A DNA stretch of 41,171 nucleotides, taken from contig NZ_LDIG01000112.1 of the NCBI RefSeq assembly GCF_015845845.1, forward strand, positions 1 through 41,171. The letters run 5' to 3'. Made by a program: the position numbers and the translations under genes. Of this stretch, positions 8,403 through 16,500 are shown in pieces (the first letter of the stretch is position 1; each line of letters opens with the position of its first letter). Source of the stretch: Paenibacillus dendritiformis. GTDB taxonomy: Bacteria; Bacillota; Bacilli; Paenibacillales; Paenibacillaceae. Under the pieces are notes generated by a model. That model was not told the DNA's origin. It did no database searches and was given only the letters and a program-made list of their open reading frames with translations.

Positions 8403-9248
8403 ATGCCGGGAATTCCCGAGATCGAAGGTTACCGGAAACGGCTGGATCAGGATACGGTAGGCCAGCGGATCCGCAGATTGGATATGCAGCGCCAATCCGG
8501 GCTCAACGTGGAGATGGAACGTATTCACGCGTTGACCCTTGGCCGACAAATTTTATTTGTGGAACGAAGAGGAACAGATCTTATTTTTCATTTGGATAAT
8601 GGTCAGCGCCTGGTGCTTCGGTTGGGTCAGGAGGATGAGCTCCATATTGAGAGGCTCGAAGCCGGTGCGGAGGAAGAGGAATCGAACGCGGCCGGAAGCG
8701 CCGGCAAGCCCGCCTTTTCGCTTCGTTTGGACAGCGTGGCCGTGACCGTGGACAAGTCGCGATCGCTCCAGCTCTTGCTGCTGTCGGCGAAGGAGCTGGA
8801 TCAACAGCAGCGGGAGCAGGGGCCTGATCCGTTGTCCCGCCACTTGACGGCAGAGCGGTTCCGCCAACGATTCGCGAAGCGGCGGTCGACTCTGAAGGCG
8901 GCCTTGATGAATCCCGCTCTGCTGGCCGGAATTGATAGCCGGTATGCGGATAACATTGCGTTTGCTGCCGGGCTTCGCCCGTCTGTGCGGGTTGATCAGC
9001 TGCAGGAAGAAGATCTTGACCGGTTGTATCTATCCATGATTCATGTGCTTCAGGAAGCGATCGAGCGGCAGGATGGGAGCGGAGCGGCAGCTGACGACAG
9101 CGGAGCTTCACTCGAATGGGGAATTGCAGGCAAGACAGGGGAGCCTTGCCCGCGCTGCGGCACGCCGATTGAAGAAATGCTGATCACACGGAAGCCTGCG
9201 TATTACTGTCCGCAGTGCCAGCCGCTGCCGCTAGCGGATGAATCCTAA
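8403..9248 (+). CDS. Fpg/Nei-like protein with altered active site
   Basis: By fold this is a formamidopyrimidine-DNA glycosylase relative (281 residues): an Fpg N-terminal beta domain, an H2TH region near residues 155-200, and a C-terminal zinc finger with four cysteines (CPRC then CPQC, 16 residues between pairs). The start is MPGIPEIEGYR, whereas the family start is MPELPEVE. The catalytic Pro after Met is kept, but the catalytic Glu next to it is Gly. In the H2TH helix, the usual G-[IV]-G-N is G-I-D-S. These are read directly; loss or change of glycosylase activity is inferred. The insert around residues 85-100 is Glu-rich. The gene overlaps the endonuclease IV gene by 11 bases, so a role in base-excision repair is still likely. 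Confidence 0.8.
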   Translation: MPGIPEIEGYRKRLDQDTVGQRIRRLDMQRQSGLNVEMERIHALTLGRQILFVERRGTDLIFHLDNGQRLVLRLGQEDELHIERLEAGAEEEESNAAGSAGKPAFSLRLDSVAVTVDKSRSLQLLLLSAKELDQQQREQGPDPLSRHLTAERFRQRFAKRRSTLKAALMNPALLAGIDSRYADNIAFAAGLRPSVRVDQLQEEDLDRLYLSMIHVLQEAIERQDGSGAAADDSGASLEWGIAGKTGEPCPRCGTPIEEMLITRKPAYYCPQCQPLPLADES

Positions 9249-10158
9249 TCTCCCGGGGAGGGGAGAGGGCAGCTTCGCGCTGCAATACGGTTGTCATTTA
9301 TCGCTTCGGGGCGGCTACAGCCATGCTGCTCGTGACGCCGTACGATTGCAGGGGGCGTTCGGCCTTGGCTGCTATCAACATTTCAGCAAAAACCCGAGAG
9401 GCTTGTCCGTCAAGAAAGGCTACGAGGATGAGGCGGAGGCGGCTCGGGAACTATGTGAACGGCACGGGATTCGCACGGTCGTTCATACGCCGTATCCGAC
9501 GAATTTGGCGGTGGATGCCGAACAGGCGCCTGAGCGTTTCCAAGCGACGGTTCAATCGCTGTTGAATGATTTGATGATTGCGGAAGCCTGCGGATCGATT
9601 GGAGCCGTCGTCCATTTTGGCATCTTCAAAGGCAAGGACGGCGGGAAGCAGCTTTTGCTGCGCACCTACGCGAACATTATTCGCACGATCGACACGGTGC
9701 TTGCCGTCTGGAACGGACGAGCCCTGCTTCTGCTGGAGAATCAGGCGGGCAGTCATGGCGGCCTTGGAGTGACGCTGGAAGAGCTTATCCAGATCAGACA
9801 GTTAAGCCGGTATTCCGACAAAATCGGCTATTGCTTCGATACATGCCATGCGTTCGTCAGCGGCTTGTGGGACCCGTCCAAGACCGATGAATTGGTCGCC
9901 AAGGGGCATCAGCTCGATTATTGGCGGCATATGCAGGTCATTCATTTGAACGATTCAAGAGAAGCTTATGCTTCGCGCCAGGATCGTCACGCCAATCTGG
10001 GAGACGGGCATATCGGCATTGAGGAGCTGGCCCGATTGGCCATGGCCGAAGGGATCCGCGGCAAGCCGCTCATTCTGGAGACGCCGGGAAGCGGCCAATA
10101 CGGACATGTTCCCGAATGGAACAGACTGAAACAGGCAGTCCGGGCCGACAACAAATGA
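9238..10158 (+). CDS. nfo: Endonuclease IV-type AP endonuclease
   Basis: Endonuclease IV cuts DNA at abasic sites in base-excision repair, using three zinc ions in a TIM barrel. The 306-residue product shows the hallmark stretches: GCHLS near the N-terminus, HFGIFKGKDGG, LLENQAGSHGG, CFDTCHAF, and the signature HLNDSREAYASRQDRHANLGDGHIG. The only usable start is ATG 9238, inside the 3' end of the Fpg-like gene, so the two are translationally coupled. The extra N-terminal residues (about 14) before the conserved core are unusual but no in-frame start lies closer. Confidence 0.92.
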   Translation: MNPNLPGRGEGSFALQYGCHLSLRGGYSHAARDAVRLQGAFGLGCYQHFSKNPRGLSVKKGYEDEAEAARELCERHGIRTVVHTPYPTNLAVDAEQAPERFQATVQSLLNDLMIAEACGSIGAVVHFGIFKGKDGGKQLLLRTYANIIRTIDTVLAVWNGRALLLLENQAGSHGGLGVTLEELIQIRQLSRYSDKIGYCFDTCHAFVSGLWDPSKTDELVAKGHQLDYWRHMQVIHLNDSREAYASRQDRHANLGDGHIGIEELARLAMAEGIRGKPLILETPGSGQYGHVPEWNRLKQAVRADNK

Positions 10159-10188
10159 TTTCATGGGTGAAGGGAAAGAGGGAATGCG

Positions 10189-10530
10189 ATGATTCATGTC
10201 TACCTGGATGACTGGCGGCGCTGTCCGGACGGATTCGTGCTGGCGCGGAATATGGAAGAATGTCTGCTGCTTTTGGAAGAGGAGCGGGTCGGTATTTTAT
10301 CGCTTGATCATGATCTGGGGCCGGACGAGCCGACGGGAACGGAGCTTGTGTTGGAAATGGTGCGCCGCGGGCTCTATCCGGAGGAGGAAATCTATCTTCA
10401 TACCTCCTGTCCGGAAGGGAGACAACGAATGTACCAGCAGCTCTACAAGCATAAGCCGGACTCCGTGAAGCTGCATAACGGGCCTATGGGCTGGGAGACG
10501 CTGGAGAGGGTTAGGATGGAGAAGCAGTGA
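10189..10530 (+). CDS. Cyclic-phosphate-processing receiver-domain-like protein
   Basis: A 113-residue single-domain protein resembling response-regulator receivers. Acidic pockets are visible at IHVYLDDWR (Asp7, Asp8) and SLDHDLG (Asp40, His41, Asp42). These patterns fit the small family predicted to process cyclic phosphates, where the extra His near the acidic pocket is typical. No DNA-binding domain is attached. The function is a family prediction, not established. It overlaps the next gene by four bases (GTGA), so the two are coupled. Confidence 0.65.
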   Translation: MIHVYLDDWRRCPDGFVLARNMEECLLLLEEERVGILSLDHDLGPDEPTGTELVLEMVRRGLYPEEEIYLHTSCPEGRQRMYQQLYKHKPDSVKLHNGPMGWETLERVRMEKQ

Positions 10531-10874
10531 AGCCGGTTCGCGGTCAAGAACTGCAGGCGTTTATGCCAGGCCGGCCGGCCGCGGCTGCGGGAAGACCGCA
10601 GGCCCTCTATGTGTACAGCCCCTTTTGCGGGACGTGCCGGCTTGCTGAACGGATGCTGGCATTATTGGAGCAGTCATATCCGCAGCTCGCGATCGCTTCG
10701 GCCGATGTGCTGGAGGCATTCGAACTGGTTCAGGCGCATCGCATCGAGAGCGTCCCTTGCCTTCTGCTGTGGGGAGGAGAGCCGCCGGAACGGGAGATCC
10801 GCCCGGAGAAAATATATGCATTTCATTCGGTAACGTATATGTATGAACGATTGAAAGGCGGGGGATTGCTGTGA
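10527..10874 (+). CDS. Thioredoxin-like protein
   Basis: A 115-residue cytosolic thioredoxin-fold protein. The redox motif is Cys34-Gly-Thr-Cys37 in LYVYSPFCGTCRLAE, and the cis-Pro loop is ESVPCLLLW near residue 75. No signal peptide is seen. The start is GTG 10527, which overlaps the upstream stop (GTGA). The same GTGA arrangement couples it to the next gene, so three short genes form one unit. The natural partner is unknown. Confidence 0.8.
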   Translation: MKPVRGQELQAFMPGRPAAAAGRPQALYVYSPFCGTCRLAERMLALLEQSYPQLAIASADVLEAFELVQAHRIESVPCLLLWGGEPPEREIRPEKIYAFHSVTYMYERLKGGGLL

Positions 10875-11635
10875 TACAGCTAGAACAGATCAGGTTCCAG
10901 AGAGAAGAAAGAACCATTTTGAATGACATCAACTGGAGCGTAAACCCGGGGGAGCATTGGGTGCTGCTCGGGCGGAACGGCTCCGGGAAGACGACGCTGC
11001 TTGAACTGCTAACCGCCTACCAATTTCCTTCAAGCGGAACCGTCCGCGTGCTCGGTCATACATACGGTCAGTGCGACGTGAGAGAGGTCAGACAGCGGAT
11101 CGGCTATATCAGCCAATCTCTCGTCGAGAAATTAACGCTGCGCGACCCGGTGTGGGAAGTGGTGGCGACCGGCGCCTTCGCTTGGCTGCGCTTCTACCAG
11201 GAGATTCCGAACGAAGTAAAAGAGCGGGCTCATCAATTGCTGGAGGAATTTCATCTCGGCCGTCTGGCGGATCAGCCGCTTGCCGTCTGCTCGCAAGGGG
11301 AGCGGAAGAAAATTATGCTCGCCCGCGCGCTGATGGGCGATCCCGAGCTGCTTATTATGGACGAGCCTTGCTCGGGCCTCGATATTTATGAGCGGGAGAA
11401 GCTGCTTCAAGATTTGGCCCTGCTCTCGGGGCGCGATCTCGGAATTGTCTACGTGACACATCATTCGGAGGAAATCATTCCCCTGTTCACGCATGTCGCC
11501 CTGCTGCATGAGGGACGGATGATCGCGTCCGGGCCGAAGCGCGAGGTGATGACTCCGGAGCTGCTCTCGGAGACCTTCGATATGGGCGTCCGGGTGGACT
11601 GGACGAATGATCGCCCATGGATACGGGTTTCGTGA
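10871..11635 (+). CDS. Stand-alone ABC ATPase, YlmA/ModF-like
   Basis: A 254-residue ABC nucleotide-binding protein. Walker A is GRNGSGKTT (residues 34-42), the signature is CSQGERKK rather than LSGGQ, Walker B is LLIMDEPCSGLD, and the switch His is in VTHHSEEI. No membrane subunit is encoded beside it. Proteins like this (B. subtilis YlmA) are orphan ATPases of unclear role, possibly regulatory. The start is GTG 10871, overlapping the thioredoxin-like gene by four bases. Confidence 0.85.
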   Translation: MIQLEQIRFQREERTILNDINWSVNPGEHWVLLGRNGSGKTTLLELLTAYQFPSSGTVRVLGHTYGQCDVREVRQRIGYISQSLVEKLTLRDPVWEVVATGAFAWLRFYQEIPNEVKERAHQLLEEFHLGRLADQPLAVCSQGERKKIMLARALMGDPELLIMDEPCSGLDIYEREKLLQDLALLSGRDLGIVYVTHHSEEIIPLFTHVALLHEGRMIASGPKREVMTPELLSETFDMGVRVDWTNDRPWIRVS

Positions 11636-11715
11636 GCCGCGTCTTTTTGAATTATATATCCTGAAATGAGTTCAATATAGCGATTGATTCGCAATAAAGC
11701 TGGAGGTTTGCCCAC

Positions 11716-12804
11716 GTGGAATCCGTACACGAATTGATTCTGGAGTCACATTATACACCGTCATCCCATTGGATTGTCACCTCCAATCACGGTTATATCT
11801 CGTACGCGCAGGAGGAACTGCGCAGAAGCTTCGGTCAGTTGAAGAGCCGGATGCTCGTTCCCGGCGAAATGGCCTTGATGGAGCTTCCAGCCGGTTCCGC
11901 TGAAGCGATGGAACGCTGGCAGCAGGACCCGCCGATTTTCGGGCGGCATATTCAGCCGGTGCACCTGGCCGTCAAGCGCGCGGAGGGACTGACGAGCGGT
12001 CTGCCGCAACAACTGGAGGCGATGTGCGCCTCGTGGCTGGAGAAGCTGAGCGCATGCTCCGGTCTCCAAGCCGGCGTCGGTACGCGCGTCGCTGTCCATG
12101 TTCGATCCGGCGGCGCTCGTACAGAGGAAGAAAAGGCGATTCGGGAGGCGTTCCTCTCTGTTCTCGAACGGCTTGGAGGAGAGACGGTACGGGCCGAACC
12201 GGACGTAATCGTATCCGTCGTGATTGGCGAGGAGGCAATCTATGCCGGCATGCTGACTCCCGCGGAAGCGGGCTCCGATTGGCCGGGCGGAGCGATGCGG
12301 TTCCAGAGAGAGGAAGGGCAAATCTCCCGCGCCAAGTTCAAGCTGCTGGAAGCGGAGCGGACATTCGGGCTCGATTACTCGGCTTATCGGCATGCGTTGG
12401 ATGTCGGCGCCGCGCCGGGAGGCTGGACAAGCCTCTTGCTGGAGCGGGGAGTGCATGTTACCGCGATCGACCCGGCCCAAATGCATCCTAGCTTGTTGGG
12501 GCACCCGCAGTTGACGTATGTGAAGCGGAATGCTGCGGATGTTCCGGTGGAGCCGAACGAGTTCGATCTGCTCGTCTGCGATATGAGCTGGAGCCCCAAA
12601 GCGACGGCGGAGATGGTTATCCGCTTGCTGGACGGGGTGATTGCGGGAGGAACGATTCTCGTCACCGTAAAACTAATGCACAAAAAGCCGCTGCAGACGA
12701 TTCGCGATGTGACTGCGATGTATGCCGAGCATGCCCAAATCATCCGGGCGAAGCAGTTATTCCACAATCGGGACGAGATAACGCTTTATATGATGAAATA
12801 TTAA
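11716..12804 (+). CDS. THUMP/FtsJ-type RNA methyltransferase, RlmM-like
   Basis: A 362-residue protein with an N-terminal part of the RlmM type, a THUMP-like middle region (about residues 115-190), and a C-terminal Rossmann methyltransferase of the FtsJ family. The SAM-binding motif is LDVGAAPGGWTSLLLERG near residue 230; an acidic motif VCDMSW and a TVKLMHKK strand follow. RlmM methylates the ribose of a cytidine in 23S rRNA, but that exact target is not shown here. The start is GTG 11716, with GGAGGT (11702-11707) eight bases upstream. Confidence 0.82.
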   Translation: MESVHELILESHYTPSSHWIVTSNHGYISYAQEELRRSFGQLKSRMLVPGEMALMELPAGSAEAMERWQQDPPIFGRHIQPVHLAVKRAEGLTSGLPQQLEAMCASWLEKLSACSGLQAGVGTRVAVHVRSGGARTEEEKAIREAFLSVLERLGGETVRAEPDVIVSVVIGEEAIYAGMLTPAEAGSDWPGGAMRFQREEGQISRAKFKLLEAERTFGLDYSAYRHALDVGAAPGGWTSLLLERGVHVTAIDPAQMHPSLLGHPQLTYVKRNAADVPVEPNEFDLLVCDMSWSPKATAEMVIRLLDGVIAGGTILVTVKLMHKKPLQTIRDVTAMYAEHAQIIRAKQLFHNRDEITLYMMKY

Positions 12805-12847
12805 TGATATTAATTTTGTGGCAGCACGGCCTTTTTGAAAATAAGGC

Positions 12848-12876
12848 TGGACAAGCCGCAGCAAATTCGGTACACT
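12848..12876 (+). promoter_or_regulatory. Probable promoter of the Tad-like operon
   Basis: TGGACA (12848-12853), a 17-base spacer and TACACT (12871-12876). Transcription would begin near 12883, only about 20 bases before the terminator hairpin at 12906, so new transcripts would meet that hairpin before the kinase gene. Confidence 0.5.
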
Positions 12877-12905
12877 AGCATCAAAACATAGCGTGCACAT
12901 AGGGA

Positions 12906-12951
12906 AGCACCCTGATTACGAACGATGGTTCGTTCTCAGGGTGCTTTTTTT
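12906..12951 (+). terminator. Strong terminator or attenuator before the kinase gene
   Basis: AGCACCCTGA (12906-12915) pairs perfectly with TCAGGGTGCT (12936-12945), with a smaller inner stem GAACGA/TCGTTC, then a T run. It can end read-through from the methyltransferase gene. Because a promoter lies just upstream, it may also attenuate the Tad-like operon. Confidence 0.85.
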
Positions 12952-12975
12952 GCGTTGTTTTTTGGGGGGATTGCA

Positions 12976-14544
12976 TTGCCGGAAAATGGATATTGCCTGC
13001 AGCCGGGACAACTGCTGCACGGCAGGTACCGGATTGTCCGCTTGCTTGGAAGCGGAGGGATGAGCTCCGTTTATTTGGCGGAAGACGAGAGGCTGGCCGG
13101 GAAGCTGTGGGCCATTAAGGTTGCCAAGCCCGCGGCCCGGGATATGGAGCGGCTCGTGCATGAAGCAAGGCTGTTGACGGCTTTGCGCCACCCGCATCTC
13201 CCTCTCATAGTTGACTTTTATCCGCCCGACGCGTCGGGAAGGGCGTATCTCGTCATGGAATATATCGAGGGGTCGACATTGGTAGTTCGAATGCGGGAGC
13301 GGCCGATTTCGTTTGCCGAGGCGATCGGGTACGCGGTGCCGATTTGCGAAGCCTTGTCTTATTTGCACAGCCGGCATCCGCCTATTGTATTTCGCGATAT
13401 GAAGCCGTCGAACATTATGCTGACCCCGCAGGGTCAGGTGAAGCTGATTGATTTCGGAATCGCCCGCAATGTCGATGCAGACAAGGAACACGATACGCTG
13501 AAGCTCGGCACGGTCGGGTTCGCCGCGCCGGAGCAGTACGACGGCAAGCAAAGCGATGCCCGCACGGATCTTTATGGGATAGGCGCTTTGCTGGCCCATA
13601 TGCTGTCAGCGGGCCGTTGGAAGGGAAAGATTCCGCTTCCGCCGCAATGTCTCGCCGATGACGTTCCAGCCGCTTTCTTTCCGGTTCTCGTCAAGCTGCT
13701 TGCCGTCCGTCCCGAGCAGCGCTATCAGACGGCGCAGGAAGTGCTTGAAGTCTTAAAGTCGTTCGCCGCGGGGGACGCAGGCTCTTCTATGAATGAATCG
13801 AACGCTCCTCTTTATGCTGCCGGAAGGACAGGCGCGGGAGTGGTGATTGCTTTTCGCGGCACCTCCCCCGGAATCGGAGCGACGCATGCGGCGCTCATGT
13901 GCGCGTATCACCTGACGGTCGGGAAATTGGGCAGGACGGCCTACGTCGATGCCTGTGAAGAGGCCGACGGGGCGGTTATTGGTGCCTTGCAGGCGGATTA
14001 TGAAGGCGAGGAGCCCGATGCGATGGCGAATGTTCGAATACGCCGGAAGACGGCGGGAGATGCGGCAGAAGGAACCCGGCTGCACGGTGTGACCTGTTAC
14101 CGCTGGACGCAGAGCAATCTGCTGCCGTATTTGCTTGGCCGGTACGAGTACGTCGTGCTTGATATGAGTGCGGGCGCGGCGGGATACCGGACCGAGGAGT
14201 TCGAACGGGCCCAGATTCCCGTGCTTGTCGGCAGCGCGGCTCCCTGGCGCCGGGAAGAGCTGCGCGAGGCGGCCCGAAGGTTAGAGGCGAGTCAATGCAC
14301 GCATTGGTGGGCGGCCATTGCGCATGCGGATGCTGATCCTGCCTGGCGGCCGCCTTGGATTTACGGCCAGTGCAGAGGCGTGATCAATCTGCCTTATCAG
14401 CCGAATCCGTTCGAGTGGAGCGAGGCCGCTCTGCGATGGACGGAAGAACTCGTAGGGGCAGGGCGATCCGGCAGGGGATGGCTGAAGCGGCTCGGACAAT
14501 GGATGAAGGGGAAGAAACTGGGCAAAGGAGAGATGCGAATTTGA
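12976..14544 (+). CDS. Ser/Thr protein kinase fused to a ParA-like domain
   Basis: A 522-residue cytosolic protein with two parts. Residues 1 to about 270 are a Hanks-type kinase: Gly loop LGSGGMSSVYLAED, a catalytic loop reading FRDMKPSN (Phe instead of the usual His), LIDFGIA, and GFAAPEQYDG. From about residue 275 the chain resembles a MinD/ParA/CpaE ATPase: VVIAFRGTSPGIGATHAAL at the P-loop, AYVDAC, and YEYVVLDMSAG. The P-loop lacks the classic KGGxGKT lysines, so ATP binding there is doubtful. I chose TTG 12976, with GGGGGGA five bases upstream; an earlier GTG lies inside the terminator. It heads the Tad-like operon and probably regulates pilus assembly or its own neighbours. Confidence 0.82.
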   Translation: MPENGYCLQPGQLLHGRYRIVRLLGSGGMSSVYLAEDERLAGKLWAIKVAKPAARDMERLVHEARLLTALRHPHLPLIVDFYPPDASGRAYLVMEYIEGSTLVVRMRERPISFAEAIGYAVPICEALSYLHSRHPPIVFRDMKPSNIMLTPQGQVKLIDFGIARNVDADKEHDTLKLGTVGFAAPEQYDGKQSDARTDLYGIGALLAHMLSAGRWKGKIPLPPQCLADDVPAAFFPVLVKLLAVRPEQRYQTAQEVLEVLKSFAAGDAGSSMNESNAPLYAAGRTGAGVVIAFRGTSPGIGATHAALMCAYHLTVGKLGRTAYVDACEEADGAVIGALQADYEGEEPDAMANVRIRRKTAGDAAEGTRLHGVTCYRWTQSNLLPYLLGRYEYVVLDMSAGAAGYRTEEFERAQIPVLVGSAAPWRREELREAARRLEASQCTHWWAAIAHADADPAWRPPWIYGQCRGVINLPYQPNPFEWSEAALRWTEELVGAGRSGRGWLKRLGQWMKGKKLGKGEMRI

Positions 14545-15743
14545 GACGATGGACGCGGAGAAGGAAGCAGATGGCGTGGTCCGCTCTGTGCGGTGCGGTG
14601 GCGGCAGGCATCTTGTTCGGGGGTTACCTGTGGTGGTCCGACCGCCAATTGATAGCGCTGCGCTCATCTGTGGAAGCCGAATATAAGAAGGAGATCGATC
14701 GGCTGGAGCGTCTGGCTGCGGAACAGCGGAAGCGACTGGCGACAATATGGGTGTTCGAGAGGCCGCTCCGGGCCGGAACCCGAATCAGCCTGGCCGATCT
14801 GAAGAGGGAGGAGATCGCGGAATCGGCTGCACCGGCCGGCCGGGTGCAGAATGCCGGCGACGCCATCGGAAAAGTGCTGAAAATCGATGTACCGGCAAAG
14901 ACTCCGGTCCTTGCCTCGCTGATGTATGAAGAGGCGCGGCTGGCGGATGATATGCGCTGGGTGGAGACGGCGGTCATTCAACTGCCGCTGCTGCTGAGCA
15001 AGCGCGACGCGATTGATGTGCGCATCCGGTTCCCTGATGGGCAAGACTATGTCATCTTGTCCCGCAAGGCGATTCATGATCTTCAGGAGCCTGTCGTCTG
15101 GCTGCAGATGGATGAGCGGGAACGATTGTCGTTCTCCAGCGCCTGCGTGGACGCTTTTTTGCACGGAGGGCAGATTTACGCTTTGCGGTATATCGAGCCT
15201 CATCTGCAAAAGGATGCGGCAGTCAACTATCCGCCCAATGAGCAGGTTCTGAAGCTGATGCAATCGAACCCGAATATCGTGAAGCAGGCCAATGCGTCGC
15301 TGATGTCCCGTCTTCGCCAACAGATGGAAAAGGAATGGGCCGACAAGGCCGCCGAGGGAGATGCTCACGGCGGGGCAAGAATGAGTCGCGAGCAAGGGGC
15401 GCAGGCCTCCCGTACTCCTGCTCCCGCCCAGGCCGCCGAAGCGTCTCCGCTGACGGGAAGAGCGCCGGAGGCGGTAAGGGATTCTCCGTTCGTCGGTCCG
15501 AAGGGGGGCATGTCCAGCGAACCGTTAGCCCAGGACAAGCAGCGGCCATCGCCGGGTATGGTTCCCGAAGGCGCTGCAACAAAGAAGGAGCCGGATGAAC
15601 GGCCTGCGGAGCCGATGTATACGGATGAAGACGATCATTCCATTCCGGCGGAGGCCACGCAGCCAGGGGCAAGGGGAGCCGGGAACCATGAAGAAGATGC
15701 GGCGGAGCACGAAACGATCTTCTCCGAGCCTGACCGACGCTAG
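14541..15743 (+). CDS. SAF-domain protein, CpaB/RcpC-like, of Tad-type pilus
   Basis: A 400-residue membrane-anchored protein. A basic N-terminus is followed by a transmembrane helix (MAWSALCGAVAAGILFGGYLWW), a coiled-coil stretch, and a SAF domain near residues 70-130 (IWVFERPLRAGTRISLADLKREEI). The last 130 residues are low-complexity, rich in Pro, Ala, Glu and Gly. CpaB-type proteins form part of the Tad pilus envelope machinery. The start TTG 14541 overlaps the kinase stop by four bases, with AAAGGAGAG eight bases upstream. A frame open back to 14355 overlaps the kinase gene and has no such site. Confidence 0.7.
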   Translation: MRRWTRRRKQMAWSALCGAVAAGILFGGYLWWSDRQLIALRSSVEAEYKKEIDRLERLAAEQRKRLATIWVFERPLRAGTRISLADLKREEIAESAAPAGRVQNAGDAIGKVLKIDVPAKTPVLASLMYEEARLADDMRWVETAVIQLPLLLSKRDAIDVRIRFPDGQDYVILSRKAIHDLQEPVVWLQMDERERLSFSSACVDAFLHGGQIYALRYIEPHLQKDAAVNYPPNEQVLKLMQSNPNIVKQANASLMSRLRQQMEKEWADKAAEGDAHGGARMSREQGAQASRTPAPAQAAEASPLTGRAPEAVRDSPFVGPKGGMSSEPLAQDKQRPSPGMVPEGAATKKEPDERPAEPMYTDEDDHSIPAEATQPGARGAGNHEEDAAEHETIFSEPDRR

Positions 15744-15780
15744 CGGCACAAATCGAAGTGAAGATGAGGGGGGAATACGA

Positions 15781-16494
15781 TTGACCAGCGCGGTATTTAT
15801 CGGAAGCATGGATAAGAGCGAACATCTCATTGCGGTATGCACATTGCTGGCCCGGATGCAGCGCAAAGTGCTGTTGATTGACGGGACCCGGGCGCAATGG
15901 GGCGCGTATCGGGTCGCAGGCCCGAACCCGTCCATGAATCTGATCCGCTGGAACGGTTTCGATGTATTGACCGGATGCTCGAATTTGATAGACGCGTTCC
16001 GGATACTGGAACGGGAAGACGAGGCGCCGCCGAGTTATGATGACGTCCTCGTTGATACAGACTCAGCCGTATTTTTTGCTCCAGCCCAATGGGCGGAAGC
16101 CGATTGCCGCTTCCTCTGCCAGACTCCAGAGCGCTATCATATCGCAAAAAACAAAGAGTGGCTTGCTGCCTTCCAGCGCAATCAGAAAGGGGAACCGCTC
16201 ACATTCATTCCGGTGCTGTTCCGTTCTGTGGAGCCGAAGTCCGAGCTGGCATTTGTAAAGGAGCTATATCAGTCCGGATTCGAGCAGATCTGGTCGGAAG
16301 CCTCGGTAGTCATTCCCGAAGACGAACGGGATTGGTCGGCGAAGTTGGGGCAGGAGCACGCGGGAACGCTCCGTCTCCAGTCCTTTGCGCCTGGAACGAA
16401 AAGTGCGTGGCGCGAGCTGGCGGAGCAGATTGCGGGCCGCCTGGGGGACAAAGAATGGAGAAGATGCCTGAAGGCCAAAACGAAAGGACGGTAA
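15781..16494 (+). CDS. ParA/CpaE-fold protein without a P-loop
   Basis: A 237-residue protein, recognised by pattern only. It begins with a beta strand and helix (AVFIGSMDKSEHLIAVCTLLARM), then KVLLIDGTRAQW and YDDVLVDTDSAVFF, the order seen in MinD/ParA ATPases. The P-loop position has no Gly-Lys-Thr, so it is probably not an active ATPase. The start TTG 15781 has AGGGGGG seven bases upstream. Its place between the SAF protein and the TadA ATPase suggests a CpaE/TadZ-like localisation factor. I cannot exclude an unrelated fold. Confidence 0.55.
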   Translation: MTSAVFIGSMDKSEHLIAVCTLLARMQRKVLLIDGTRAQWGAYRVAGPNPSMNLIRWNGFDVLTGCSNLIDAFRILEREDEAPPSYDDVLVDTDSAVFFAPAQWAEADCRFLCQTPERYHIAKNKEWLAAFQRNQKGEPLTFIPVLFRSVEPKSELAFVKELYQSGFEQIWSEASVVIPEDERDWSAKLGQEHAGTLRLQSFAPGTKSAWRELAEQIAGRLGDKEWRRCLKAKTKGR

Positions 16495-16500
16495 TGCAAA

